This document shows, piece by piece, positions 1 to 10,962 of a stretch of DNA of 64,000 nucleotides. Each line of letters begins with the position of its first letter. Positions within the stretch are counted from its first letter, which is position 1. The notes beneath the pieces are model-generated. The model ran no database searches and was not told the DNA's origin. It saw only the letters and a list, made by a program, of their open reading frames with translations. This DNA comes from Blepharisma japonicum (taxonomy: Eukaryota > Ciliophora > Heterotrichea > Heterotrichida > Blepharismidae), in NCBI GenBank assembly GCA_949751835.1, contig CATKHK010000089.1, positions 1 through 64,000 on the forward strand, given 5' to 3'. The translations under genes and the position numbers were made by a program.

Positions 1-98
1 AACACCCTAACACCCTAACACCCTAACACCCTAACACCCTAACACCCTAACACCCTAACACCCTAACACCCTAACACCCTAACACCCTAACACCCTAA
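1..98. repeat. Telomere, (CACCCTAA)n
   Basis: About twelve perfect tandem copies of the 8-mer CACCCTAA (G-rich strand TTAGGGTG) start at the first base and stop abruptly at 98, where unique AT-rich sequence follows. The C-rich strand reads inward, as expected at the left end of a chromosome. An 8-base TTAGGGTG-type unit fits heterotrich ciliates and not the TTGGGG or TTTTGGGG units of other ciliate classes. No degenerate copies are seen at the inner junction, which suits direct telomerase addition to a macronuclear end. Confidence 0.97.
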
Positions 99-1139
99 AG
101 ATCTAGCATGGCAATCACTATTAAATACTAATTCAATTTAAAATTATTAAATTTATATCTCTATCCTTAATAAAACTATTAAATATAAAAACCTAAATGG
201 AGAAAATAACTATCACCTTTGATCTAAAATTTTTATAAACATATCCCTAAAATCTAATACCTTAGACCTATACCATTCATTAATAACTAAATTTATTATT
301 TCTCTTGCAACTAGTAATATATAGATTTAGCTTCAAGATCGTCATTTAAATGTGATTCCAATCAAAGTATCATAATAGTAGATAAATCGTGAAAACTCTA
401 TTGCAAATAGGGTAATATAATTAATAGTTGAGATACATATTATATAAAGATATACACTAAAAATGACACTATAATGATATAGAAACTAATATTATTTAAT
501 AAATCGTTTAAAATACATTCAGCACCAAAGCTGTAAATTAGTTTTTATAAAAATATTTTTCCAAAAATTTTATCAACCCATTTTTAAATCAAACAATTAA
601 TTACTATTTAATCAAGACTAGACAGAATGAGTTTAAAATTTTAATAATAACAGTTTTTACTCATTTAAAATTATTTTATATAGCAAGCTTGAAAATACTT
701 AAATTTTCAAAATAATGCATTTTTATAATTTCCTTTTAAATATAATATCTAATATTTAAGTTTAAATGATATACTATAAACACAAATTTTGTACAATTTA
801 ATATTAATATTGATTTTAATGATAAGACGTATATCTAAAATATAATTACTATTTTTATTCATTATTAATCAAACAATCTCTAAAACTGTAAAAAAAATCT
901 CTATCACTGATCAACGATTTTCATATTATTAACCTTGAAATCCAGCCGCCTTGCACCATATACATTTAATATCAATATACATATATATATTATATTAAAT
1001 TTCTTTTTATCATTAACTCAAAATTAATTATTTTGAAAATATTATTACATTAAATTACTAAAAAACGTGTAATTTTAGATGGAAACCTTTTAACTAAAGC
1101 TTGCAATATCTAGCTATCAAAACCTATCTTGATTAAACT
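99..1139. other. Subtelomeric AT-rich stretch, no gene seen
   Basis: About 1 kb of very AT-rich sequence between the telomere and the first coding-like frame. Both strands carry frequent TAA and TAG. I see no tandem subtelomeric repeat, tRNA or open frame of note. Confidence 0.7.
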
Positions 1140-1915
1140 GTGATTCCTGTTTACCCTCAATACCTATCAGAACTAATAAAAGAAAAACCAGCGAAGACTG
1201 CCTTTGCCCAAGTGCAAAATCTGCTCCAGAGCCCATTCCAGAGAATTCAAATCTCACTCCAAGCATCAGAAATCGCGGATACTGAAATAATGCTTACTTA
1301 TAGAGAGCATGCTCCAAATGAAGACTCCTTATTTCTAGTGTCCTCATATACAAACTGCTTGATGACTACAGAGGAGTTCTTTTCCAATTTCAAGATTAAG
1401 AACGGAGAATATGAAAGCATGTAGGCTACAGATAAGAGTGGGATTGATCAGAAGGAAGTACAACTAACACTTGATGCAAGAGATGAATTTATCGAGGAAA
1501 TAGGCTTTGTGGAAGTGTCAAGAAATTTTTTCCTCGAAACTTTGAATGAGAAATATGATGAGGAATTTGATGATGAAGAAGAAGAAGTATGCTGGAATTC
1601 ATTTCATGGGCCTGAAACCAGAATGTTGAAGTGTGGAGAGCAACTCGAGTGCTCAGATCTATGCGAGCACAGGCTCTCTATACGTGAAATAGTTCGAAAG
1701 TAGGGGTAAATAATGTAAGTGGAATTGAAAGCTTAATTTGGGATTTAAAAGATAAACTTTGTAAATTTATTAGGCATCTGGCTAACTCCCCAGAATGAAG
1801 ACACTGTACTGCTGAAGTTGAAATACCCACGAAAATTTCAAAATTAGAAGGAAACAAAGAATATAGGGAACTTTTAAATTTACTAAGCTGGCTTTTGATG
1901 GTATGAAGAAATTAA
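1140..1915 (+). pseudogene. Decayed gene of unknown family
   Basis: One frame runs from 1140 to the TAG at 1701-1703 and is interrupted once, by TAG at 1422-1424. Its composition is clearly coding-like (an acidic run, then a Cys-containing C-terminus). No ATG lies near the start of the frame, so the 5' end looks lost. In another frame, 1718-1915 is open with one TGA and reads like a related module (W-R-H-C, then E-V-E-I-P). A shorter Cys-rich stretch follows near 1930-1990. I do not recognise the family. The Cys spacing suggests repeated small metal-binding modules, but that is inference. Its place next to the telomere and its broken frame fit a subtelomeric gene fossil. Confidence 0.45.
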
Positions 1916-2157
1916 AGCTATTTTAGAAATTATGCAAATTTCAAGAGTGCAATCAGAGATGCTACTGGAAGAGGAAATTTGGGATTTAGGAATTTTGTGT
2001 TAGTGATGCTTCAAGAAGTTTCAAGACATGAAGAATTTTGGTGTGAAATTGATACTAAAATAATTAAAATTATATGGAGAGTGAAATTTTGATAGAATAA
2101 AACTATTTATACTTTGTTGTCTTAGAAATTGGCAATTAAAAGTGATCTTTTATTTCC
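1916..2157. other. Short AT-rich spacer
   Basis: This lies between the decayed plus-strand gene and the end of the minus-strand Cys-rich gene. It may hold the degraded tail of the plus-strand gene near 1930-1990. I see nothing else. Confidence 0.4.
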
Positions 2158-3216
2158 TTAAATATTTATTAAGTAGAAAATCGCTGATGCTGAAAGAAGC
2201 TCAGAAAATGAGCCTAGAGATTCTGATGAAGCATATAATCCAAGACTTTCAGAGCAGCTATCTATTGACCCTGAAGCATGCAGACTCCAACTTTCAGCTT
2301 GCCCATTCATTGCCTTATAATAATTGCAAGCTTCCTTTGTTATTGTAAGGCAAAAGCAAAGCATCTCGATGTCAGTTGAGTGCGCGTTACTTCCTGAACA
2401 CATGGAGTCGCTTTTTCAAATTTTTGGGAAAATTACTCCATCATATTGAATGTTACGATATCTCCTCGGGCAATATCCGTGAGAAGTTCCATCTCCAGAG
2501 CACCTGCATGGTAATGAGTCTACCATATCCTTTGTTATTTCTGATTTATACACGCAAATACTTCCAATAGTGCAGCTCCAGGGCATATCAACTTTATCTG
2601 AACCGACATAAACGCTGATGGAGTCACATAAACCACTTGTTGCATAAAAAGTCTTGCAGTACTTTGGGTCTGAAACTTTAACACCAATGTCAAATGACCA
2701 ATAAGGAGTGCAGATACCGTAATTGCAGCCAGATCCTGGTAAGCATTGGTTGTCAAAATTGCAGATTTCGTTCATTTGAAATACTTTTGTACATATTTTG
2801 CTAGACTCAGGACAAAAATGCATATAGTCGCAGTCATCATCTATCCTGCAAATAGCGTTCTCAGCGATTGCTTCACAATGCCCACTATTACACTTTTGGC
2901 TATAACATTCTTCGTCATAACAGCATTCGATTTAAGTAGATAAATCTTTACCCATTTGGCAGTTAACGTTAGGCCCATCAACATATCCTGCGTCACAAGT
3001 AGCCTCAGCCCAGTCTATACTGTTTTTAAATTGGTTTAGATTTGAGCAGACATAGCCGTCTCTACATGGTCTTGCCACAACTGAGGTTTCATTCACTGTG
3101 ACACATTTTTCACCAGGATAAGCACTTGGCCCACAAGTAACAGTCTTACAGCTTGATGTGTCTACACAAAAGGCTATGCTTACTAAGTATGCAATAGCAC
3201 AAAGTGATTTTATCAT
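2158..3216 (-). pseudogene. Cys-rich secreted or GPI-like surface protein with one in-frame TAA
   Basis: From ATG at 3216 the frame runs 353 codons to a TAA at 2158-2160. It begins with a signal peptide (M-I-K-S-L-C-A-I-A-Y-L-V) and continues with many evenly spaced cysteines of the C-x(4-6)-C type seen in protist surface proteins. It ends in a short hydrophobic tail that could be a GPI-anchor signal. A TGA at 2416-2418 reads as Trp. A single TAA at 2932-2934 interrupts the frame about 95 codons in. No 15-nt GT...AG intron removes it, and the Cys pattern continues in the same frame on both sides. It is either a recent pseudogene, a gene with stop readthrough, or a truncated 94-residue protein. 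I cannot assign an exact family. Confidence 0.6.
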
Positions 3217-4555
3217 ATTTATAAATAAGACAAAATGATTTCGAGCCAAAATCCACGTTATTTTTGTAGAAGGTTTCCCTTTTTAACTAAAATTTTGCTA
3301 AGAAGATAAAAAGCATTTTCCATAAAAACATGATTTTAAGTAGTAAATTGAATTATCTTTATAATTTAGAAAGTTTGGTAATTAATTTTTTAAAAAAATA
3401 AGTTGTGACTATTACTGCTGAGAAGAAATCATCCATTTTATAATGTATTACAAAATTAAGTTTATTGTAGAAGATGATAATACCTGAAGTGAATGAGTGC
3501 GGCTTCTCTGAATTTACCAAACATTGTAGCAATGCGTTTTGATACTTCTATGCAGAGGAACTTACTAAATAGGTTTGCAGGAGCATGCATTCAAATTAGC
3601 AAAACCGAAATTAAAAAAAAATTCCACTAAATAAATGGTAAATTTAATTATTTGTGCTCAGTCTCTAAATTCACTATATTGTGATCGCTTTCTACATAGG
3701 CTAAAAAATGAAAAATTCGATACAGTATCGATATTAGTTAAGAAAAGTATCGCAATCCTATATTCAAATAAAGACTCTGAGTAATTTCTGAAATTTTCTT
3801 AGGTTTTGATGGTTTGATTAGTGCCTTAGCTAATTTGAATCCATGCTCCTGTAAACCTATTTAATAAGATACTCTGTATAGATGTTCTCAAAACGCCCTG
3901 CTCCAATGTTTGATAAATTCAGAGGAGCTAGTAAGTGCAAATGTTTCGTGATAATAGCAATCTAAAAATAGAAATGAAAAAGTTTTAAGCTATTAATCAG
4001 AAACTTCCAATATTGTTTCCTTTTTATAAAGCATCTAAATAATAAAATATATGTCTATCAGCTTTTAAAAGTTCTTCTGGAGATTCCTATGCATTTTCTG
4101 TTTTAGAGCAAAATTTTATCTTTCTATTTAATTAGCTTGCACTTTTATAATTCTTTCTTTTTCTTTAAGCATGTTCTTGTTCTTATTTTTATCTTGCTCT
4201 TATTTACATTTTCTTCCATATCATCTCTTTGCTCTTTAATCGCCATCCAAAAGCGCATTTACTTAGCTATTCTGCGTCAAAACGTCGAAATTCCATCTTT
4301 TTTACACAATCTTTTGCTAAAACCAAAGAAGCTTTGAGGAGCAAAGCTTTCTTGACATTTTTCCACTCCATCTAAAAAATAGTATTATGAAATTATCAAA
4401 AAATTATTTCTATATTTGGTTACTTTTGTATTTTTTAATTTTTCAAGCACCTAAAAAAATTATGGTGAAATCTATTTAATACTTTCTATAATATAAACGG
4501 TTATTTATAAATAATGCAGAAGCAAAGATAAAATAGCGAATCGTCTGTGCTTTCA
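3217..4555. other. Intergenic region holding an inverted-repeat element
   Basis: AT-rich sequence. The main content is the inverted repeat listed separately (3506-3924). On the minus strand, an ATG at 4371 opens a short basic frame (34 codons to TAG at 4267-4269). It continues in the same frame past further TAA codons to about 4130 with coding-like composition, so a gene remnant is possible. I see no other support. Confidence 0.45.
3506..3924. repeat. Long inverted repeat (about 95-bp arms), MITE-like
   Basis: The left arm, 3506-3600, is the imperfect reverse complement of the right arm, 3829-3924. Roughly four in five bases match, with the longest identical blocks at the inner and outer ends (arm starts CTCTGAATTT, arm ends ATTCAAATTAGC). 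A 228-bp AT-rich spacer without a gene separates the arms. The layout fits a non-autonomous terminal-inverted-repeat element or the remains of an inverted gene-fragment duplication. I do not see a convincing target-site duplication. Confidence 0.75.
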
Positions 4556-7500
4556 TTATTTCATTCTTGGTACTGATTTTGAATCCTTTGTTTTTATGTT
4601 TGATAACACTTTATTCAGACTTGGGCGATACTGAGATTGGCCTAATTTAATGACTGGCTTTGCTATTTCTTTAAGTAACTGCTCTCTTCTCTCCGGATAT
4701 GTTTGATCTCCATATAAGACATTTCTTACAGATGGCTTATTAAGAAAACTTTTTTTCAAAATAGTTTTAGAAGCACTATCTTGAGCGAGCTCATTGATCT
4801 CTTGGTAATACTCAGCCAGTCTCGATTGAATTGAAAAAGTTTCCGGTTGGCTCAAAATTTTTGCACTTGAGCCTGATTTTTCGTTGCTTTTTATAGCAAG
4901 ATTTACATGAGAGTCTGTTTGCATTTCTTCACTATTAGTTCCTGTTCTATCAGTGAGTGATCCAGGGGATAAACCTTTAAATTGAAATTCAGCGATATTT
5001 ATTCTCGGTTCATTAGGTGTATTTTCTGTGTTCTTAGAAAAACCACTCTTTGAGTTTCTTCGAGGAGGAGGAGTTTTGCTGTGGCTTTGTACTGGCCTTT
5101 TAATAGAGCTCAGCAAGCTTGATATCGGCTCCTGACTCGAAGAGAAGATTGGACTTTCGTTTGATTTTATAGGGCTTGGACTGGTTCTTTGCAATGGTTT
5201 AATATTGCTTAGCCTATTCAAATAGTTCTGCTGATAGTTATTTCTCTCTATAACTGGGGATTTCGGGGTATCTCTCTTTTCTGTTGACGAATTTTTAGAG
5301 GAATTATTATCATGATGCCTTTTAGATGGAGCAGGAGAGCCAATTACTTTTTCCCTTTCTCTAGAAATATAGTTCTTTTGATGAAGTCTATCTGTTGAAG
5401 CCAAGGAATTTTGTGTATTCTCTGAATTAGTGTTTTCTAAAACCAGTTTCTCTGTATTTAATTTCGGTCTTGCATTATCCAATAATTTGATTGTAGGACT
5501 AATATCGAGCCTTTTAACAGGAGTTGGAGAAATGCTCTTTTGAGTACTACTTTGAAATTTAGTTGAAGCAGATAGTTGAATTTTTTTTGGAGTTTGAATG
5601 AATAGCTTTGTGTATTTATCTGTTTTTAAGAGTTTCTTCTGGTTTAATTCATTTGCGGTGCTTGCTAATAGAGAAGCACTATCTCTAGAAGATCTTGCAA
5701 TTTTAGATCTTAATGGTGATGATAATTGCTTTTCTGGTATCGAGCGCGGAGAGGCTTTTGAATCTTCAAGCTTTGATGTGTCTTCACATGTCTTTGATGT
5801 TATTTGCATTGCAGATGGAGAGTGCAAAATAGGAGAAACTGATTTAATAGTAGAATTCTTAGTTTGAATTGTTTCACTGCTTTTCGAAGCTAATGAATTG
5901 TCAGGTTTTTTCTTTGCCATTTTAGGAGAGATTGATTTGACTGCTAAAGTTTTCTCTTGCTTTGTAAGGGATCTTTTTATCCTTGGTGTACCCTTGTTAA
6001 GTAGCGAGCCTTCCAAATCATTTTTAAACGATGAATTATCTTTTAAAGGACTAACGGACTGCTCCTTGGAATTTTCTTTTAAAATGATAGGGACTTGTGA
6101 TTTAGATAAGGGAGAGGCAATTTCTGTTACGCTAACAAAATTACTAGAGAAGGAAGGTATTTCTGAAAGTTCGTTAATATTTTGAGTATTTACTGATCAA
6201 TTTAAATCATTAGCAGGAAAATTGACTTGCAAATTTTGCTGGACATCTACAGATTCATGAGTTAACTTTTTACAATTTGAAGCTTCAAGAATTTCTTTCT
6301 GAATATTTTTAATATCAGCACTCTCAAAAACGTTAAAAGGGAAGTAATTATCTTCACTTTTATGATTTTCTTTGGAGATCGGAGAATCTGTTTCACTTAT
6401 CTTTGGAATAGTAACCTCATTTGGCCCAGGACACAGATTTGAGATTGCTGTGGAGGTTTGAAGAAAGTCTATTGGTGATTTTTGGATTAAATTGGAGTTT
6501 GATAAGTCTATATCTTGAATTTCCCCAATTTCTTCAACTTTTAATTTTAAGTTTTCCCCATTTTTAGGTTTCGCTTCATCATGAATGTTTATAATTTCTA
6601 TCAAAGATTCTAATACAGATTCTTCATTTGACTTTTCCATAAGACTTTCATGCATTAGGACAGTATCTTCGTAAAAGCTTTTTGTAATATCAATAGTTTG
6701 ACTCCTGATTGTATTTGAAAGATCTTTATTGGCAGAGAAGCTGCTATTTGCAGATCTATCATCGTTAATTCACGTTCTTTCTAATATTCTTTCTGTAAAT
6801 ACTTCTATTTCTCCTGGATTAGTCATATAAGACTTATCAATAGATGTATATATTGATAAATCTTGATGAGCAGTTCTATAAACTTTAGAGCTTTCATCTG
6901 GAAGCTCCTCTTCCAGAAAAGATCTTTTAGGAGGAGGAGTCAAACTCCTTTGCTTTTCCTGCAGTATACTATTTTCAACTTCTTCTTCTATTTCAAAAGA
7001 AATGACCGCGTTGCTTATATTTGAGTTTTCGAGCTTGATCATCCCGCTATTTGCTTCGAAAGCATCTGCACCTTCTAGAGAAAATGAAGGAATGCGATTA
7101 TGCGCTGTTGAAATTGGTTTTTCTGAGGAAGTTTCAGTTAGCTTAGGAGGAGCCTGACTTTTGCTTCTAGTTCTAGTTCTGGCGTGGCCAAATTTCTTTC
7201 TCAATTCAGGGTCGGTTGGTACAAATAGCGATTTTATTACCTTGCATCAGTCATCATGAGATTTTTTCGTCTCTGCATATAAGATGTAAATTCGTTCAAT
7301 TGTGTCAATTTCAAACGGAAAATTCCAATCACATCTTTCTTTTGGCTTTGGGCTTGGATCAAAACCAATAATCTCCCTAATCTTATACGACTTCTCAGCA
7401 GTTGCTTTTGAATGATTGTCAGTATAATAAAATAAACCATGGATTAAATCAAGTACAAACCATCTTTTTGTGAAGTTTGAAACAAACCAAGTCACTTTTG

Positions 7501-7597
7501 GATCTTGCTTTAGCTTTTTTAAATAGCTCTGCATAATCTTCGGTCCCTAATTTTCTCTTACTTTGTAATTGGGATCAACATTAAAACATTCAGTCAT
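4556..7597 (-). CDS. PH-domain protein with long disordered tail (1008 aa)
   Basis: Exon 1 is 7597-7562 and exon 2 is 7546-4556, joined across a 15-nt intron (GTAAGAGAAAATTAG on the minus strand) that contains an in-frame TAG. Three TGA codons (7247-7249, 6770-6772, 6197-6199) read as Trp, and otherwise the frame is open. Residues about 15-120 look like a pleckstrin-homology domain: a basic Y-L-K-K start, K-R-W-F-V-L-D strand, and a C-terminal helix containing D-D-W-C. The remaining ~880 residues are low complexity, rich in Ser, Lys, Glu and Pro, with many SP/TP sites, and are probably disordered. It likely binds membrane phosphoinositides and serves as a scaffold. The tail gives no further clue. 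Confidence 0.85.
7547..7561 (-). other. 15-nt spliceosomal intron
   Basis: The minus-strand sequence is GTAAGAGAAAATTAG. Its removal joins codon 12 to codon 13 in phase 0 and eliminates an in-frame TAG, connecting an upstream ATG to the PH domain. It has the GTAA start, A at position 10 and TAG end shared by all five introns found here. Confidence 0.9.
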
Positions 7598-8739
7598 CTT
7601 TATTAATAAGAGACATTAGAATTGCCAGTTTGGTGAATTATTTAATTGGAGAGAGTGAATGCATTGTCTGCCCCTGCGATAGATATTTTAAATCATAAGA
7701 ATAATCACACATATGTTTTCGAAAGTTGTGGAATGGCAAGCTCTTACTCTGGATGAATTAATATCATAGATACTATGAATTTCAACAATTAATTTCCACA
7801 GTGAAAATTTTTGGGTAAGCATATCATTAATATTTAATTATGCTGCAAATAAAGATAAAGTTATTTGCTAAAATGGATAAATACAATAGATGAGAGTTTA
7901 ACTTTCAGCAATTGAAAATTAGCGCAAGCTGTAATTTTATAACATTTTATATATAATTATACTAAAACCTATTTTAGGTTCAAAGATTTTGAATAGAATG
8001 CTTATAGTGGCAATTGAGCTTGTTGCTGGTCTTTTTAACTTTAAAACAATTTCAGCTAGTAATTATTAAATTCCAATAAGCCAAAAAGCCATTGTTGTTA
8101 AAGCCATCAACCTCAGAATGAGCTCCATTATTACGAATCGAAATTTATAAGTAAAAATCAAATTCCATACTCTGAAGAAATAGCATTCAAACCAGTTAAA
8201 ACTCTAATACATATTAGATAAAATTATTAGATCTGACTAAAGATAATAAACTTATTGAATCGTTGAATTTTAATAAATATTACCTCAATATAAATACATT
8301 TAGAGTTAGGGTCCGTCGCTACAACTCGGCTCAGGTAAAGGAAATTCAACGATCTCTTGAGAGTGTCGAGCAAGAGAAGATGCCCTTGAGCTGTGCCTGG
8401 TTCAGGGCTGTGCGTTTTTAGGGATGAAAATGGGTGCAAATTCTAACTGTCGGCCCGTTTCCCACCCTTATTTAGAGCTGGTCCATTCAATGCGAAGGTG
8501 AACAAGAACAAGGAAAGATGATTCAAGTGAGGATTCTTATTATCATTAGCATTAATAAATATGAATTAAATAAATAGAATATTTAAAGTACATTTCAGAA
8601 TAATTCTAATGCCAATGCACTCAATAAAATTTTATATTTTACATTAATATTTTCAGAAATTTATAAAACTAGCATTATAAAATAATTATTAAAGATTCTC
8701 CATAGATGCAATCTAATCTATATAAATAATTTATAGAAA
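7598..8739. other. Intergenic region with a GC-rich island
   Basis: AT-rich spacer between divergent genes. Apart from the GC-rich stretch at 8306-8469, listed separately, I see no gene. Short frames near 7980-8220 are broken by TAA/TAG on both strands and have no recognisable content. Confidence 0.55.
8306..8469. other. GC-rich structured island flanked by 8-bp direct repeats
   Basis: About 164 bp of much higher GC than its surroundings. It can form several short stems, such as TCTTG...CAAGA, and CCCTTGA pairing with TCAGGG. Copies of ATTTAGAG sit directly on both sides (8298-8305 and 8470-8477), as a target duplication would. It matches no tRNA, snRNA, SRP or RNase P signature that I can recall. 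It could be a SINE-like insert or a structured non-coding RNA gene; strand unknown. Confidence 0.35.
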
Positions 8740-10389
8740 ATGAGCAAAAAATCCCATTCAATCAGCTCAAAGTTGCTTGATATCAGTTATAACGAGTCTT
8801 TGAAGGATATTTATCGCGAAAGTATAAAAAATCAGCATGAGCTTCAGTCTATTTCTGACTCACAAGAATGAACGCTGATAAAGAGCTGTCTAAATCCAGA
8901 GGCCTTTCCTATATTAAGTGCATATCATCATATTGAAAATAGCGAAAATGGATATTTTATTTCTAAGCACCGAGACAGCCCTGATAATTCAATTTCGATA
9001 TTTACATTTGGCAGCCAATCTAGAAGCCAGGTTGATTATATCGTGCAAACTAATGGACAAACTACCTACTCTTATGCAAGCACAAAAAACCCAGGATATA
9101 ACGGTAATAGAGTTTCTTTTGAATTCAAAGCAGGAGAAAATCGGTATGTTGATGGCCACTGCATAGATCATGGAGACACACCTTCTGAAACTTTAAACCT
9201 TTATGGGAAATTATCGACTGAACATAGCGCAAATCATATACCTGAGCCATGAGATACCTATTGAGGATTGCATTATAGAAATTGGCTAGTCCGTAAATTA
9301 AGAAAAAGTTCTTTGTCTTATAGCCAATGAGTGTTTTACTCTGACATGCCAGTTGTAACTAATTTAGGATCGCATGTTCCTATAGGAGTCCTCTTTTGTT
9401 CTCATAGTAGGGAAGGGAACTTAGAAGAAGGATGGTCCATCCCATGAGATAGTGAAATACATAGAAGATGTAAAGATCGAGAAAAGTTCCCAAGGATGGG
9501 ATTAAGAGGATATTCATTAAATGCCTTTAGCAAGAGCCAATCAAAAAGATATATTTTTGGAAGAAATATATCTCCAAAATCTTTTTGCTATATATCAAAT
9601 TACTCAAGCAGGTTTTTTTCTAATGCTTTGATTGTGCCTAAAGATTTGAAAGATCCTTATGATTACTTTTCATTGTATCGTATGGAGGTACTTGCTGAGA
9701 ATGAGCATATTCCTATATGATCACTTAAAACTGTTGATTTTCTCTTAAATCGCGATTCTATCTCTGAGGGATCTTGTTTATCTAAAAAATTAGGTTATTG
9801 GACAAAAAGAACTTTAAGTTACATTGAAGATTTACAAATTAGCAATAATGATACAGTTGTTGATTACAAAATTTTGATGCAGATTTGGAAAAAAATAAAG
9901 GATAAAGAAGAATTTGATCGAAATGGAATAATCCAAGACCAATTAAGACAAATCATTACCGGGAGTAAGGATAATAAAACATTTGCAAACAAGATTAATA
10001 AAACTCTCAATATAATGGGATTGGTTGAAGAGAAAAAGGATATGCAGCTTCCTGATCCTTCTCATGAGTTTCCAACTCTTACAGTCACTATTGGCCAGGG
10101 AAAAGGCTCAATTAATAAACTTAAAACGCCATTATCACAAGAAAATCTAAATGGCCCATCTTTACTTGAGTTTAAACTTATGGTGAATGATAAGAGTTCA
10201 CCTCTGACAAAGCTTAATATATTTTTAAATACTAACAAAGCTTTCTTGCAAAAGAATAAGGAAAGTATTGTTGAAGTCATAGTTTCAGGCAATATCCAAT
10301 TTTTAACCGTAAGAGCTAAAGCTTTGCTAGACAATTTCTTTAGCGAAGAAAAAGTCAAGGTTATTTCAGCAGAAAAAATACAAAGTTAA
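8740..10389 (+). CDS. Unknown protein, 549 aa, six in-frame TGA (Trp)
   Basis: One frame runs from ATG 8740 to TAA 10387-10389 with at least six TGA codons read as Trp (for example P-E-P-W-D-T-Y-W-G near 9250) and no TAA or TAG. The N-terminal ~45 residues are Ser-rich. Residues about 60-330 look globular, with aromatic and His/Asn-rich motifs (H-C-I-D-H-G-D; H-S-A-N-H-I-P; Y-R-N-W-L-V-R-K) and a basic stretch. Residues about 380-549 are more helical and lysine-rich. The same pattern of short aromatic motifs is kept throughout, so this is a real gene, but I do not recognise the family. No signal peptide or membrane segment is seen. It converges with the small gene at 10483-10761. Confidence 0.85.
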
Positions 10390-10482
10390 AATTCAAGAGA
10401 AATAAACGTTTGTAATTCATAAAAATATAAAAACTTTATGGAAGAGTAGATTAATGTTATAACTGTCCAGAGTTTTCCTTAA

Positions 10483-10761
10483 TTACTTTTTCTTTGCTCT
10501 CATGTTTTTAACTTTAAGCATTTCTTCTCTATAAATCACATGCCTATCAACTTTTTTGTGATACTCTTTATCCAGCAAATCTTTATTGTGAACAACAAAG
10601 CCTGACTCATTGGAGAAATCAACTGTCTCATGAAAAGATGAATCAATCGTTGTAGTGAATTCTTTTACCCTTGGTGAATATTGAGGAAATATCGTGTTAA
10701 ATGTATTCCTTCCTTTCATTGAGTGATTGAGCGTAGGATCAATTACAGTTTTGGTCTCCAT
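10483..10761 (-). CDS. Small basic hypothetical protein, 92 aa
   Basis: ATG at 10761, TAA at 10483-10485. The protein is hydrophilic with a Thr/Ser-rich middle (E-F-T-T-T-I-D-S-S-F-H) and a strongly basic end (M-R-A-K-K-K). It has no signal peptide or TM. The composition and compact spacing (94 bp from the convergent gene, 201 bp from the next minus-strand gene) suggest a real small gene. I do not recognise a family. Confidence 0.7.
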   Translation of the reverse strand: METKTVIDPTLNHSMKGRNTFNTIFPQYSPRVKEFTTTIDSSFHETVDFSNESGFVVHNKDLLDKEYHKKVDRHVIYREEMLKVKNMRAKKK

Positions 10762-10962
10762 TTATTATGATTACGAGCATTGGCTCTGTGTCTTTGTAAG
10801 AGACAAAGTGATCAGAAATAAAGAAAGAAGGAAAATTGCTAAATGGGCGAATTCCCATATGTAACGAATAAAAACATAATAATTCTGAATTTTCTATATA
10901 TAAAAGATAATTTAAGTCATTTTTTATTAAATAAGTCACTTATTAAGTTTATTTCTTCCTAT

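Noticed and set aside
4137-4337. 66-residue Phe/Leu-rich plus-strand frame
   Set aside because: No ATG, and the hydrophobic composition comes from T-rich DNA on the opposite strand of a basic minus-strand frame. I see no coding support.
8306-8469. Telomerase RNA, SRP RNA, RNase P or snRNA in the GC-rich island
   Set aside because: The nearest match to a telomerase template is CACCCTTA, which is not the CACCCTAA needed; no SRP, RNase P or snRNA core motif could be placed.
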